Positions 43,546 to 56,159 are shown, counted from the first letter of the stretch. The stretch: 64,000 nt of DNA from Actinernus sp. WN-2022 (GCA_030867875.1 JAOWCC010001751.1:24854369-24918368); one strand, 5' to 3'. Made by a program: numbers and translations. The notes: generated from the letters alone by a model not told the origin.

Positions 43546-45535
43546 GCAACCCACATGCATTCATGCTTCCTGCCTATACCAAAACTAGCACAACCTATTC
43601 TACTAGGTATTTAATTCTCAGTTTGCAACACATCAGGGTTGTCACCTGCAGAGGGTCAAATAAAAATGCAAGTCCCCCCATTGTCATATCAAGTCAGGAT
43701 TAAATTTAGTCACTGGATGTTACTCACTGGGTTACAATATAAACATACCCATCCTCAGCATCTCAAACATTTTTTTCCCTGTTTATTTTCTGACATTGCC
43801 CCAAATATTTTAACCATTTCAGATTTTTCCTGACCTTATCCCCAAATCCTGGTGACATCCTGCACAGTCGTCATGGTGGCTGAAATCTTCAAAACATGTT
43901 TTTCAAAAGCACAGTTTAGATAAACTTGGTTTGTTGGAAACAGGTTTTATATGGGTATGAAAGATGTATAATTATAAGCCATGTAACAAAGCCTAACTAA
44001 TAAATTATTTTAAATGTTAGTACTTGAATATTATCAACTACAGTATAAGTTGATTAAGGTAGAGTAGCTCCAACATCAGTGTTGACAATTTAGTTTAACT
44101 AAAAATATAACTAATTTAGTTGACATCGCCTAATTCGAAATTTCATGTGCCAATGGCCTTCAGATCCATGGGACTCTGATGTTTACTCATGGATAGACTA
44201 ATCTACTTTTGTATGGGATCAACAGTTTTATTTTCACCTGAAGTTTGTTCAACCCCCTGATTTTGGGGGTTAAGTCATGTCCAGCAATTTCTTTCGAAAA
44301 ACAAATTAATTGGCACCAACTCTTTCAAAACTGACTAAAAGCCTGTTACACAAGGTATTTTCCTTGCAATTAATTGTAACCTGCAACACCATCATTATGA
44401 TAGAACATCATTGAAAGTTGGTGTGGGGTGTCAGACGTTCAAACTGTATTGTTTCCAACTTGTAATGTGATTGAATTATTGCCCAGGTTTCAGTGTTATT
44501 GTTGCTTTCCCTGCAACTTGCCTCACAATTTTTCAGTGGGAGATGAGTTGCAACTTAGAGGGGATTGAGTATACAAGTAGTTACACACCCAATTTCTTCT
44601 GCAACTAATCTTGCAACAGTGGTGTGTTGCAGTTTGTAAGAAAAAATACCTCATGTAACAGGCCGGTCTTAAGGATATCTGGCAAATAGCTATAATGGTC
44701 CACATCTACAAGTAAACCTATAGCTTTAAAAAACAGCCATAAAGTCTGAATTACAAACTGGAAAAAAATGTAAAAAACATCTCGGCATTCCAGGGAATTC
44801 TCATATTTTTTAAATTAAGTTGATCGCCAGCTTGCATTTAATTTTATTTCATTACTTGGAATAATTAAACTGCCAATTTGCTATTATTTAACACCTCATG
44901 AGGTAATATTTAAAATATATGTAAAATACAATGTAGTTTAAATATTCTTCCTGTGAAACATACCTCAAGGCATCATAAAAATTGTGATGTATTATTTTAA
45001 ATTTGAATACCTTAATTATTATACTTAATAATTCAATAACACCATAAATTACTAGCTAAATATATAAGGTAATTATGTTGAATGTATTACACAGCTAAAC
45101 AACTGTGTAATTTAGCAGATGGGAGGTCTGTATATTTATGGAGAACAACTGTTGCAGAAGGCCACAAGCTGAATGAGGGCTTTTCTAGGCCAAGAGTAAA
45201 TTTTTCTCCATACAGACTTACCAAGGCTGGTAATTCTTTTTCCTTGTGACATTTTAAATATTTTTTTATTAACTTTCATTGATTCAGTTGTATACTCATA
45301 CATACTCTTTCTTTGTTCCTAGGCATTCATTATCAAATATGTGGGAGAATGATCAAAAATTTGATTCCAAAACTTTGATTCCAAAACTTTGTGGGCCATC
45401 CACCAGCCAATCACAGCACACATTTTTAATGGGTCCCTGAAAAATGGATTCCTGGAACAAATATATTCACCTTCCTTAAGAATGGAGTCAAAAAGTTACT
45501 TTAGTTTGCATTCTACTGAATTTAAGTTGAAGAGG
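43546..45535. other. Intergenic stretch with one foldback
   Basis: An inverted repeat at 44341-44662 (GCCTGTTACACAAGGTATTT mirrored by AAATACCTCATGTAACAGGC) is the only structure seen. No coding segment was recognised. Confidence 0.5.
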
Positions 45536-45540
45536 TTATA

Positions 45541-45653
45541 ATGTGCAAGGACAGCATACTTGTGATCAAGTTCTAAATTCTCCCTTAGTGAACAAAGAAT
45601 ATAAAGGAGAATGTGATCAGAAGTAACTTATGCTGAACAATCTTGCACATGCA
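45541..45653. repeat. Foldback around TTCTAAATTCTCCCT
   Basis: ATGTGCAAGGACAGCATACT pairs with ATGCTGAACAATCTTGCACA. The core GATCAAGTTCTAAATTCTCC is shared with the palindrome at 50715-50868. Confidence 0.65.
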
Positions 45654-45717
45654 GTTACCACTTCAATTATGAACTCAATGGGGCAGAACTAGCTGGAGAT
45701 TTACCCTGATAATAACT

Positions 45718-46861
45718 TAAAGACCCTGTGTCCGAGCCCATGGTGCTTTGCGCCAATGTTATGATTAGTTTGTTTATCAACGGCCGCATAAATTAAAGGC
45801 CAGCTTTTAGGCGAACTAAAATGCTTTCGATTGTTTATAAGTTTCACAAAAGAAGTACACATATATACACTTTGGATAACGAATTTCATAAGTTCTACCG
45901 GATTAAAAACCCAATCGAGCCCACGAATTTTCCCCGGATGCTTCGAATATGATTTTGACAGTACTCGGCAGGAAGCCAGTTGTTCTGTCTTTAGATTCTA
46001 ATTCGATTTACGAGTGTGACTTTTCACAACTCTACGAGCAAACACATACTCTTGTTACCTTGTTTTCATGTCCCCAGTATTGCTTAGCTGTATTTGAAGA
46101 TCTCTACTTTCCTTGCGAATGATATATTTTGAGTGCAAAATGAAATTTCGTACTCGCACTCGAGTCAAACTCACAGCAAAGTTAAACAGCTGAACTCGGC
46201 AGATTAGAGTTTGAACCGCGATCGTAGTTTTGGTAGCAAGACTTTCTGGACGTACTGGAGGATGAGAAAAAAGGTTAAGGACATTACTTTCTCTGCTAAT
46301 AAAAATGCAAAACATATACAGATACATATAAGTCGTAACACCTCAGTGGAGCTTAGCCATGCGAAATTATAATTACGAATGTTCTTGATGACAGAAGTGG
46401 TTGCTTTGTGCTTTGTATTTCCAATGAAGCCCGCCGGTCTCTTTGTGCAGCAAATCCCCAGGAAACTCACGTAGTAGTGACTTTTGAACCACAAGTGTTC
46501 TCTTGTAGACCTAGAGAATGTAAAATGTGGACTGCTGAAGGATTATTTGTCAGGTCGCTTCACCACGCTGTCTCGGTCCTTTCTCCGGCATTCCTCTACT
46601 CGCCACTCTAGACCGGGATTCGAAGAAATATTCGAACTAAAGTTTCATTTTAAAAAGTATATATACAAAAGTTAAGATAAAAGAAAGTCAGTTAAGCATA
46701 AAATTATATACCTATGAATAATTACACGATGGCCCAAACTAGGGATGGATTTCGAAAGATTCGGGAGTCACATAACAACAACAACAATCTTTCTGATTTT
46801 CGTAGCCTACGAAAATGATTTGCGCGTGCAAAGCACCATGGGCTCAGACACAGGGTCTTTA
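45718..46861. mobile_element. 1.14-kb TIR element with TAAAGACCCTGTGTC ends
   Basis: TAAAGACCCTGTGTCCGAGC at the left and its reverse complement (GCTCAGACACAGGGTCTTTA) at the right, with arms extending through CCATGGTGCTTTGC. The interior has no transposase frame; short frames at 46055-46675 overlap in both strands without domains. Confidence 0.8.
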
Positions 46862-47214
46862 TTATAATTTCATGAATTATGTACATGAATTCAATGTTAA
46901 AAACTTAATTTTTAGGTTGTTTATATATAATTATATACCTTTTGCACAATTAATGGGGAATCTAATCTGAATGAGAAAAAGTGCAGGTCACTGTTGAGTA
47001 CTTCCACATTAAATATTATGCCAACAGTAGTGATACTGTTCACAAAGTTTGATTCAAATAGTTGAAAATGGTACAAATTAAGTTATTGAGATCACAATGT
47101 ACAGAGTTTTGACCGTAAATTGTAATTTATGGGCAGAGCTAATAAGCCTCATTTTAATTGCCAATATCTTTGCAGAAACTATATGAAAATTTCAAACTTC
47201 TCAGTATAATAAGG

Positions 47215-47395
47215 TAAGTGCTCCTATTATTGGACCTTCTAGTCGTATAACAAAGAGGGCTTCATTGCCAAAACTTTTCTTCCTTCAAGATCTTTTGTGA
47301 TTCCTTGTGAATTTCAAAATTCTTCCTGAAATCGACTGAAGTCAGTTGTTGACAAACCTATTAACGGACAGCTTAACCTATTATCGGACAACCGT
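47215..47395. repeat. ATTATCGGACA repeat family, copy 2
   Basis: Same word order as 24980-25215: GGTAAGTG, CCTATTATTGGAC, AGTCGTATAACAAAGAGGGC, then CCTATTATCGGACA at the end. A diverged partial copy is visible on the minus strand at about 48025-48080. The rest of 46862-48170 shows nothing else. Confidence 0.6.
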
Positions 47396-48172
47396 AACTG
47401 ATTGATTTAACAGCTTTTTTTGGACTGGATACAGCTATTGAGAGGCATTAATGTTATAGTCACTAAATCCTGGTTCTACCACTTAACAGCAGCTGAACCA
47501 TTCCAAACAGCATCTCATTTCCATGTATGTTTTGTGGTGATTAATACAGTACCCCTGTATTCTGATTGGATCCATTATACTGTAACTCTATTGATAGTTT
47601 TTGTTCTGCATGTTCTAAAGGTTATATAGAGTGTTTTGTTTTGTTGGGTAAGCCAATACCGTGGCTCGTTTCAAGCAGTACTGTCTGGCTCTTTGTGGTG
47701 CCAAATTATAGGTTCCACAAAACCTTCCTGAAACTTGGTAAACCACAAAAAGAATTGTGATTCAACTAGCTTACAGGATGTTTTGGGACGAAGTGCAAAC
47801 AGTTTTGGTCTGGTCTGAGTTAAAGCAAACTTTTCGGCAATCTCATCTTTGTCATGTGAAAGCACCATTTCTTTGGGCAAGGACATACACTCTTCTGTTT
47901 TTCGTATATTATTGAAAGGAAAGAAATGAAATGACAATGTTAGAATCGCTACAAAATTTTCAGTCTCCAAGGAGTTACAGTAAGAACATTGATTGTATGA
48001 TTTCGCTAAGGAGAAATGTTTTTTACAGTGCATGAGAATAGCTTCTGTCCAATAATTAAATAGGATCACTTACCTTTAGTAACCATATTACCAGATGAGT
48101 ATGCTTTATGACATGCATATGGTGGTATCCATGAAAATATGCAATTTAGGGAAGCTATATATATATATATTT

Positions 48173-48279
48173 AACAATTATTCACCGAAGTGGAGGTGAA
48201 TAGTGGTGGATATTTACCGAGCCGCTTCGGTGAGGTAAATATCCACCACTATTCACCAACACTGAGGTGAATAATTGTT
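48173..48279. repeat. Palindrome (AACAATTATTCACC ends)
   Basis: AACAATTATTCACCGAAGTG is mirrored by ACTGAGGTGAATAATTGTT. The inner arms GTGGTGGATATTTACC / GGTAAATATCCACCAC close on GAGCCGCTTCGG. Part of a similar sequence (GGTGGTGACTTGTGGTGGAT) occurs near 59780. Confidence 0.85.
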
Positions 48280-49206
48280 TTAGTATATACTACACTCCAG
48301 GTGAATAGCCAGCACCAAATAGTTATTATATTTTCTGTCAAATGGACAAAAACTTGCGCGAGATGATCGCTGCTTTGCTCGGAGGTGAATATGAAATCAT
48401 ATTCACTGTTTGAGTAGCCAATCAGAGCGCACGAAAAGTCATATTCACTGGTGTGGTATATATATGTATATTAACCTACTCCATCACCATGTATGTAAAT
48501 CTCAAGCTAATTCACCTATCTCATATTTCCTCCAACCATGAAAATGAAGTAATTAATGTATGTTTTTAAACCCCAATTATTAGCAAGAGTGCCAGTTTTT
48601 AGAATTCAAACAGCCCCAGGAGCTTATGGGTTATTAATAAAATATTATCTTATTCTGGATAGAACGAAATTGCAATAATAAAACTTGGAAATCTGGGTTT
48701 TGGAGCAATACGTACCCTTGTTCTATAAAACCGGGTCCGGTTCTGTACCCCATGTCACACATACCTATCCATTTATCATACAAGTGCCTCCCCCACCCCA
48801 CCCCCTTGCATACAAAAATCCCACTAGTATAATTTTTGGGTAGAGAATTTGGCTATAACTTATGAGAACCCTGGATCCAAGGATACATTAATAATTACCT
48901 ACAATAAGAACCTACAATATTACCACTTATTGTAAGTGGTAATATTGTAGTAAAACGGCAGAGCTTCCACTAGCCTCTTATATCAGCCAGTCCTCTGTAC
49001 TGGTACAAAATGTTTTTTTTTTTAATAGAGCCACTGAATGTGCACAAACAAAAAACTAGCAGCAGCCCCTGAGTTTTTTCCATAATTACAGCTCTAATTA
49101 TTGTTATTGGTATAAACCAACATATTATGCTGATCTAGCAGAATATCTGAATGGCGAAGGCACTAAAAATAAATGCATTTTGTTACAATTTATGTTTCCA
49201 CTCGTC

Positions 49207-50120
49207 TTACATATTATTATTAAAGAACTTCTGGGTTCCTTCATATGCCATGAACAAGGCACCATTTGCAGGAAAACATCTAACAATTGTTGGCCCTAGG
49301 CCCTTGTAAAGAGCCCTGAAACCTATACAAAGAGAGAGAGAGAGAGAGAGAACAATAATTAATGCACTAAAATTGACCAATAAATGTAAGGCCTAACAAA
49401 ATAAATGTTGTGTTTCCAGTAATGAGCTGAAAAAAAATCCAAGCAGGTAGGTCAGGAAAAATTTGAATTTCTTTCACTTTTTTCGTGAGTTGACCTTGTG
49501 TTTACAATGTTACCGGTATCATGTTCATGCGATCACACTGAAGACACTGTAGTGAGAAGTCGTCATTTACATACTAACGTCTTCTTATTGTTTAATGTTT
49601 TATATTTTTGTCTATTTTATCTGTTAATTCTAATCAAGTCTTGAAAAATAGCAATAAACAGTTTGAGGTTGGCATGAAAAAATCCAGGTTGGTTGGGTTA
49701 ATTACTGGAAACACAACATCTATTTTGTTTGGCCTTAACTAACATACATAAACCCTTCAGAACAACCAGGCAACAAGCATTAATTCTTCAAATTGTGAAC
49801 CAATTATAGGATTATATCAACAACAACAAAACAATTATAAAATTGACTTGTCAGGGTTGCACAGGAATAAGTTCAGGAAAAATCAGAAATGGGGAAAAAA
49901 TGTAAAGAATGGGGGAAAATCAGAAAACAAATGGGGATAAATTGTGGAGACTAAGGGTGATCATGTTAAGTAAGTAAGTAAAGTAAGTGACTTTATTTAA
50001 GTGTCAAATAAATGTATTTAGCTTTGCAGCTAATTGGGGACACTAGTCCTATGGTTTTATGTCCTTATCCAAAAAGACGTGAAGGTCTAACCGTTTACTG
50101 TATTATGTAAAGGTAGCACC

Positions 50121-50157
<37 letters not shown>

Positions 50158-53100
50158 AGCTGGGGTTTGAACCCGCAACCACCCGCTCGGCATACCAGAG
50201 CTTAACCACTGAGGTAACCGGGAGGCGGTCAGTGAGTAACATCAAGTGGCTAAATTGAATTAGGACTTTATATGAGAGGAAGTGAGTGGGGGAGGGGTAG
50301 GGGGCAGTCTGATGGGGGCAGCTGCTTCTAGGGGAAGGTAGAGCCATTTTACCCTCTGGAAACAACCCTGTTTGTATTCATTACCTTCAGTTCGGAAAAT
50401 GAGCAGCAGTGTTTCTAAAAATCCTGGTGCTTTACTTGTTCCAGATGATAAAATCTAAAGCAAGACAATTTAAAGACCTTAATTTTGATAATACTGCAAT
50501 TATTATTACTATTTCAAGGGCATTGTTTATGCAGGCCTGTTATTTGAAGCCTGCAACTGGCAATTATTGCCAGAAACTACGATGATGATTGCTGGCTACT
50601 TGATGTAAACCAGAGTTGTACAATCATGCAGCTTACTGCACACAAAAAAACAGCTATTTTTTTCACAGTCCTCCAGCAACTGAAAAAAAATAAAGACTCC
50701 GACTACCATCATAATGAAGGGCTGTGTGCCACATTTAGGGCCTTTAAGTGACTCCTAATCATGTTCTAAATTCTCCCTAAGAAAACAAAGAACTTGTTTA
50801 GGAGAATTTAGAATGTGATCAGGAGTCACATACGCCCTTGTGGCACGCAGCCCATTTTAACATTACTTACATATTATTTGGCTCATAAGTTTACCTAGTT
50901 TCTTTTTTTTCCTTGAAGATATTAGCTTACAGTATTCTGTAGCTACTCTGTTAATCTGAGTATAAATAAAGTCTACCATATGTATGTAAACTATGTATAT
51001 GTAAAGGTCAACTGACATCCATAATCCTGATAATTCAAACTTCCTTAAATATATGACAGGCAGTCAGACAATATAATGAAAAACTGACCTGTATTCTAGA
51101 CTTGACTACATCAGCAGGGAATATGGCAGTCCACAGGGCAGTACCAGCAATACCTCCTGCAAGTATCATCTTTATTGGGTCTGTCACTGGAAGGACAATG
51201 ATGACATCATGCGAGATAGATGCATTATTATCAAATTATTAAATTCAAGTCTAGATCTAATGAATAAGGAATGAACTATTTACTGAGCAAATGTGCTACA
51301 CCGTGAAGTGTCGAATGAATGAATTTTATTTCATCTCGGATAATAATATATTAAATATAGTGCTGAGGTGCTAGTCAAACTGAGCTACATGTACCCTAAG
51401 CTACTAAAACTATAAACTACAATTTCATGGCTTCCTAGGTGAATAAAAATATTACAATAAGTGATACTAAGCTATATATTAACTAATAAATTAACTAATA
51501 AATACATAGCCTGAAATATCTAATTAATTTACATAGAGTTAAAGCTACATGTACATGTACATGTAAAATTGCTGAGACTGCTAAACACAAGTTTACGAGT
51601 TTTAAATGCCTAGTTAAGAATTATTTATCTAATCAAAGTTTAGCTGGTGAATTGCACATTCGAAACAGGCAATATCTGAATTTCTAACAGGACCTGAAAC
51701 AACCATAGGGGCTGATCGAAGTCAGGCCCCAGCTAATCCACAGATCAAATTGGAATTGAGCATGTTAGGTTTTGTGGAGGGAAGAAAACCAGAGGGAAAC
51801 CCTTGGAGCAAGGGCAAGATGTATGTACCAACAAACTCAACTCACATAATGGCGCTCATGCATCCAGGAATCAGACCTGGGCCACAGAGGTGAGAGGCAA
51901 AGTGCTTAACCACTGTGCCACCCTTGCTTCTTAGTTTATCTGCCTCACTAGTGGTTTCTATAACTACCTCTTACCAATATCTTCAACATTCCCACCAGCA
52001 GGCGTTAGCATGTATCGGCTTAACTCATATCCACCAAAAAAGAAGAAATATCCAGGCACCTCTCTGGCCCATGTGCTTGTCATACCACGGAACAATCCCA
52101 AAAAACCATCATTATGGATAATTTGCATTGTCACCTGAATAGCTCCACTGAAAAAAAAAGAGTTTATGTCTTATGTCAGGTCTGTAAATTGTACACTACA
52201 CTGTAGGTGTCAGTTACATTTATGGACCAACATTCCTGTCTATAAAACTCAATTGAATTTCCCAGGTACTGCCATCTTAGATCTTAATTATGATGTCACA
52301 CCATTGCCCCTATTGTCAGAAAACAATAGCTCTTTTGTTGTTTATTACCATTTTCGTTGAAGTGCAACCCTGAAAGTTTAAAGTCTCGTTCGGAAAATTG
52401 TATTTAGCAGACCGTCAATCAAACTGTCTAATCTCATACAAAGCCAGTGCACCGCCTAGATTTGATTATTTTTTTATTGATGGTTAGTAACTGCAATTTT
52501 CCAAAGGAGACTTGAAACTGATTCAGGGCCGCACTTCAACGAAAATGGTAATAACAATATATAGGGACAACCAGGTAACCTCATAGGAAACAAACACAGC
52601 ATTAGATTTAGGTATCCATAACGAAGATTTGAGAGCAAACATATTGGCAAGATGTACCTACAATCCTGATCAAGTGTCTTTGGGACACTATTGTCACATA
52701 TGTCCTCTCCCCTCCCCTAGTCAATGTTGGGATACTGGGTCATGATCATTGAACAGGCAACTTTACTTTTCATAGATCAACATTGAATTGGGGGATAAAA
52801 AATCTGAAAATTCCCAATACTTTTGACCAGGATTGTAGGTTTTTCATATATCTTTTAATACTGTAAGTACCACCTTCCAGTACCCCTCCCCCAGCGGTGT
52901 TAAATTTTAATACACGTAGTTCACACATTTCTTTATTCCATTGTCGTTTCAACCAGCATGTGCATGTGGCACTCACCTCTTTGGTCCAGTTTTTCCCATC
53001 AGAAGGTTTGTCTGATGTTGACCTTGCAGACGGCATTTGACAAGTTCAGTGGGACAGAGTGCGAACGACGAAAAGAATGCAGCACCACTACCAGCACATG

Positions 53101-53452
53101 CTCGATGAAAAATAGTCAAGTCTTTTTCCTCTTTCTTGCCGGTAATCGTCCTCACTACAGAAAGACACTGACCATAGAACAGAAAAAGAACAGAGTTCTC
53201 TGCAATATTTGCCGCCAAAGAAGGCACTGTCCCAGCATAAAGGCCTCTAAATCGTTCCTGTTTGATTGTCTTTATGCCACAGTCTAAAGCATTCTTGAAC
53301 AGATTAGGAAATGCCTGCATCTTCACCTTGATCGTGTCAAAGGGTTGACCAACTAAGACACATGCAGTGCCCCCCATTGCACCAGCTGTAAAATCCTTCG
53401 CCATTCTCTTCACTCGCGTTAAATCCATGCTGACAGAAGAACTATCTGACAT
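49207..53452 (-). CDS. SLC25A15: Mitochondrial ornithine carrier (SLC25A15/ORNT1-like)
   Basis: Five exons, all with GT/AG: 53452-52977, 52147-51975, 51180-51089, 50454-50385 and 49322-49207 (TAA), giving 308 residues, normal for the family. It exchanges ornithine (and citrulline) across the inner mitochondrial membrane. Three carrier repeats are visible: PFDTIKVKMQ (P37-K42), CPTELVKCRLQ (P134-K139) and FPADVVKSRIQ (P238-K243). These are the Px(D/E)xx(K/R) motifs, with the ornithine-carrier-like strings ANIAENSVLF, EVPGYFFFFGGYELS and CFPANGALFMAYE. The start has A at -3. Introns hold several foldbacks and two SINEs. Confusion with the related carnitine/acylcarnitine carrier is possible, but TELVKCRLQ and ANIAENSVLF favour ornithine. 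Confidence 0.92.
49386..49739. mobile_element. Foldback in the carrier's last intron
   Basis: TAAGGCCTAACAAAATAAAT and TGTTGTGTTTCCAGTAAT in the left arm pair with ATTACTGGAAACACAACATC and TATTTTGTTTGGCCTTA in the right. Starts 64 bases upstream of the last exon. Confidence 0.85.
49967..50226 (-). mobile_element. tRNA-derived SINE with a LINE-like 3' end
   Basis: On minus from 50226: GGTTACCTCAGTGGTTAAGC (box A-like), then GCGGGTTCAAACCCCAGC (box B). The body ends with GTCCCCAATTAGCTGCAAAG, GACACTTAAATAAAGT and a (CTTA)n tail. The 3' block is the one also found at 32210-32320, a shared tail of the kind SINEs take from a partner LINE. Confidence 0.8.
50715..50868. repeat. Palindrome around TTCTAAATTCTCC
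   Basis: GGGCTGTGTGCCACATTTAG and GTGACTCCTAATCATGTTCT pair with AGAATGTGATCAGGAGTCAC and TGTGGCACGCAGCCC. Lies in the carrier intron, 260 bases upstream of exon 4. Confidence 0.8.
51676..51923 (-). mobile_element. tRNA-like SINE with a shared TTAGAAATTCAG tail
   Basis: On minus: GGGTGGCACAGTGGTTAAGC (box A-like), GGTCTGATTCCTGG (degenerate box B), and at the 3' end GTTTCAGGTCCTGTTAGAAA with TTCAG. That tail word also occurs in both long direct repeats (about 30345 and 31945, minus) and at 63367-63395 (plus). Confidence 0.65.
52343..52556. repeat. Foldback in carrier intron 1
   Basis: ATTACCATTTTCGTTGAAGT is exactly mirrored by ACTTCAACGAAAATGGTAAT; the arms continue through AGTCTC(G/C)TT(C/T)GGAAAATTG. 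Confidence 0.85.
52645..52846. repeat. Foldback in carrier intron 1 (CTACAATCCTG ends)
   Basis: CCTACAATCCTGATCAAGTG is mirrored by ACTTTTGACCAGGATTGTAG. Shorter arms, about 25 bases, with an AT-rich centre. Confidence 0.65.
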
Positions 53453-55285
53453 TGTCGTTGTGGTATAAAATTAAAAGTTCGCTAAATAACTATTATAAAA
53501 TGACCTATATAAAATAGGTATAGCCTATAAGCTATATCAGACAATTGCAAATGTTAGTCTTGTACCGGCTTCTTATCCTAACGCATGCTGTAGTCTTTAA
53601 AAAATGTAAATGCGATGACTTTACAGCTCGTAAACGTGGCTTTCTCAGTGCAAAGATCGAAAGTTGAAGCAGCAAGAAATCACCTTTGATAATCTTACTC
53701 CTTAGGCAGGAACTGCACTTTTTTCGCTTTTTTCCTCGGACTACATTTCCGCTGTGCATATGTTCTCTGGGCTCAGAAAAAGAAAGGTCTATTGTAATCG
53801 TAGCCTGCGTGCAGACGTTCTCTCTCCCTACACGCAGGCTATTGTAATATTGTTGTCTCGGGAAATTTAGAACTTAGGGACCAGTCATTATTTACGCTGG
53901 AGAAGGTGGGGGGTGGAGGAGAAAATGGCGGGGGGTCTCGTAAACAAATATTGGAGAAAAGGGGGCTCCTGAAATATTGCAAGGGGCTCTAGTGGGGGGT
54001 CTTGAACATTCTGAGAGAATTAGAATTAAGCAATTATAGTACGTAACTATTAAATGCAAAATTCCAAAAAGGGACAGTGCCCACCCTCCTGAGAGAGGTG
54101 CTCAATACTGCTCATGAACAGACAACAGTCAGGAACCATTACCAGGAGCGTCCATCTCCCATACTTGTTCTGTGAGCCATCAGGTTATTTCTAAAACTCC
54201 CGAGGTGAATAAATCCCACACCCCCTAGCGGATGGCGAGGTTTACTCATTCTACGCAATAACCAATAAGGGGTGGAATTTAGCTCCTCAAGTTCTGTACG
54301 GTAGTAATTGCAATTCCACTTCAATGGAAAAACAGACTATATATGCAGGGGCGGATCCAGGATTTTAAGGGGGGGGGGGGGGGGGGGGGGGGTGGGGTGG
54401 CTGCTACCCTCTATATAAAAAAAATATGAATATTATCGTTTTCCCTCTATTATGTTTTACGACTAGCTTTCCAGTAGTATTAACAGTTTAACAGTTTTAT
54501 TTGCCAACAAAAAAATAATAATAAATGAATACAAAAGTAATTAACAAAATGGCGAGGAAGCCCAAAAGGAAACCAGAAGGCTTATGTGGCATTGGGCTGC
54601 CTCTTTACAATATATGTGTATATAAAACAAAGTGGGAGTAGCTCGAAAACAAAAATAACAGAATGGAGAAAATCACACTAAGATAACAATTTATACCAGT
54701 ATTGAGGTAACACGTATATGAAGAAATTAATGAATAAATAATAAGCGATTTCAAAGACGGGAGAAGAGAGATTTTTTCAGCTTGGATTGAAACGAGGAAA
54801 CGGTCATGGAATTCATGTAATCGCAATAATAAGTTTTAATATAAAATTAACACGAGATTATCCTCGTTGTGCTAACAATAGACCTGCGCCCCTCAAACAT
54901 TCTTCAACAGTCAGATACTGAAATATGTGGACCAGTATCTCAATCGGGAGATCCTTCAAATAGGCATCTGTTAGAGAAATAGCCTAATAATTACGTCTGA
55001 TAGTCCGCTTTGAAGGCATAATTATTTTAACTGACCACAAAAATATGGGCTAGCTAAATATATAATCCCCCACTTCATTGCTATATCAAAAGATTGTACC
55101 CCTTCCCTCCGAAAATCCCTACTCGCCTTTCTCCTTAGCTATAAATTAATTAACGAACAGTCCCTAGCAATATCTGCCCTATCAAAGCTCGAAATTAAAA
55201 ACAGTTTGTGCCTTTTTCATTTTTCATTCATTGCTAAAAATATGGCTCGGCCAAACTCGCCGCGATGTTTCACAGAACCAAACCG
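53453..55285. other. Spacer with element ends, poly(G) and a retroelement 3' end
   Basis: Upstream of the carrier gene. It holds a short hairpin (TAGCCTGCGTGCAGACG / ACACGCAGGCTA at 53803-53843), a single TIR-like end at 53876, a 24-base G run at 54369-54392 preceded by CAGGGGCGGATCCAGGATTT (an end-like word common in hAT-type MITEs, other end not found), and a minus-strand AT-rich retroelement-like 3' end at 54500-54600. No gene seen. Confidence 0.5.
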
Positions 55286-55615
55286 AAATTGACCTATATC
55301 ATTATGACGTCAAATCAAAACAATCTATTGTTTAAACGCTAAGGATCACGGTCGTGGGAGGGGGACAAAACAGCAACAACACAAAGGAAATCGCTATCAA
55401 ATGCATTTTGTAGAACGTAGAATAGTGGTAACAGCCACCAAATACGGTAAATATTGTGGGATAAACATTGATACAGCTGATATCTGGAAACCAGACAATT
55501 CGAAGTTAAATTTTCCTCAGCAGAGCAGATTTAGTTCAAAATTCTATTGTTCAAGTCGATTCTGTCCCCCTCATAAACAAGCCGTGACGTCGTAATGATA
55601 TAGGGTAATTGCCCC
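55285..55615. repeat. Foldback with CTATATCATTA(T/C)GACGTCA arms
   Basis: ATTGACCTATATCATTATGA with CGTCA is mirrored by TGACGTCGTAATGATATAGG with GTAATT. The interior is about 270 bases and non-coding. Confidence 0.75.
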
Positions 55616-56159
55616 ACGGAATGTAACTACGTTGAATTATTAATGCAACCACTTGCCTGTGGGTATTTCCTCTTCGTGATATCTCTTCTGAGGAGGTTCT
55701 TCATTTCTTCGGGAACCTCCTTCAAAATCACTGATATAGAATCTGTATTTTATCACTTCAGCTTCACATAAATATTTTTGCCATTCCAAATGCTTAGCCG
55801 CCGACTATTGGCAAACTCGCAGATGTCATGGACAGAAGATCTAGCGCGCAGAACAAAATGCTTACTCCTGGAAACAGTATTTACACTATACTAAATAGTA
55901 AAAGAAATAAATGATAACTAGTGCGTAACTTGATTACTAAGGGATTGACAGAAAGGTAGGTAGCCGGGATGCTCTAGTAATGGCACACACCTGCTCGGGG
56001 AATTGGATCCCAACTAACTTGCTGGATCTTATAAAACATAGTGGCTTGGAATAATAAACGACGTTGCTCAAGTGAGTTCCAGCTCAGATGATCGATCATG
56101 AAAGAGACATGACTAGTTCTATGATAGTCGCTCTGAGTAAATCTAGCTGCCCTGCGCGG

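Noticed and set aside
47671..48069. A 132-residue minus-strand frame with cysteines (SYNQCSYCNSLE).
   Set aside because: No recognisable family. Its start overlaps a diverged copy of the ATTATCGGAC repeat, and no splice-linked partner exon was found. Too short to stand on length alone in this composition.
50160..50226. tRNA gene on the minus strand.
   Set aside because: Same reasoning: a tRNA-like head fused to a SINE body that ends in a (CTTA)n tail.
53876..53930. A promoter element upstream of the carrier gene.
   Set aside because: The block matches the terminal word of a repeat family at 32787 and 38912, so it is better explained as an element end.
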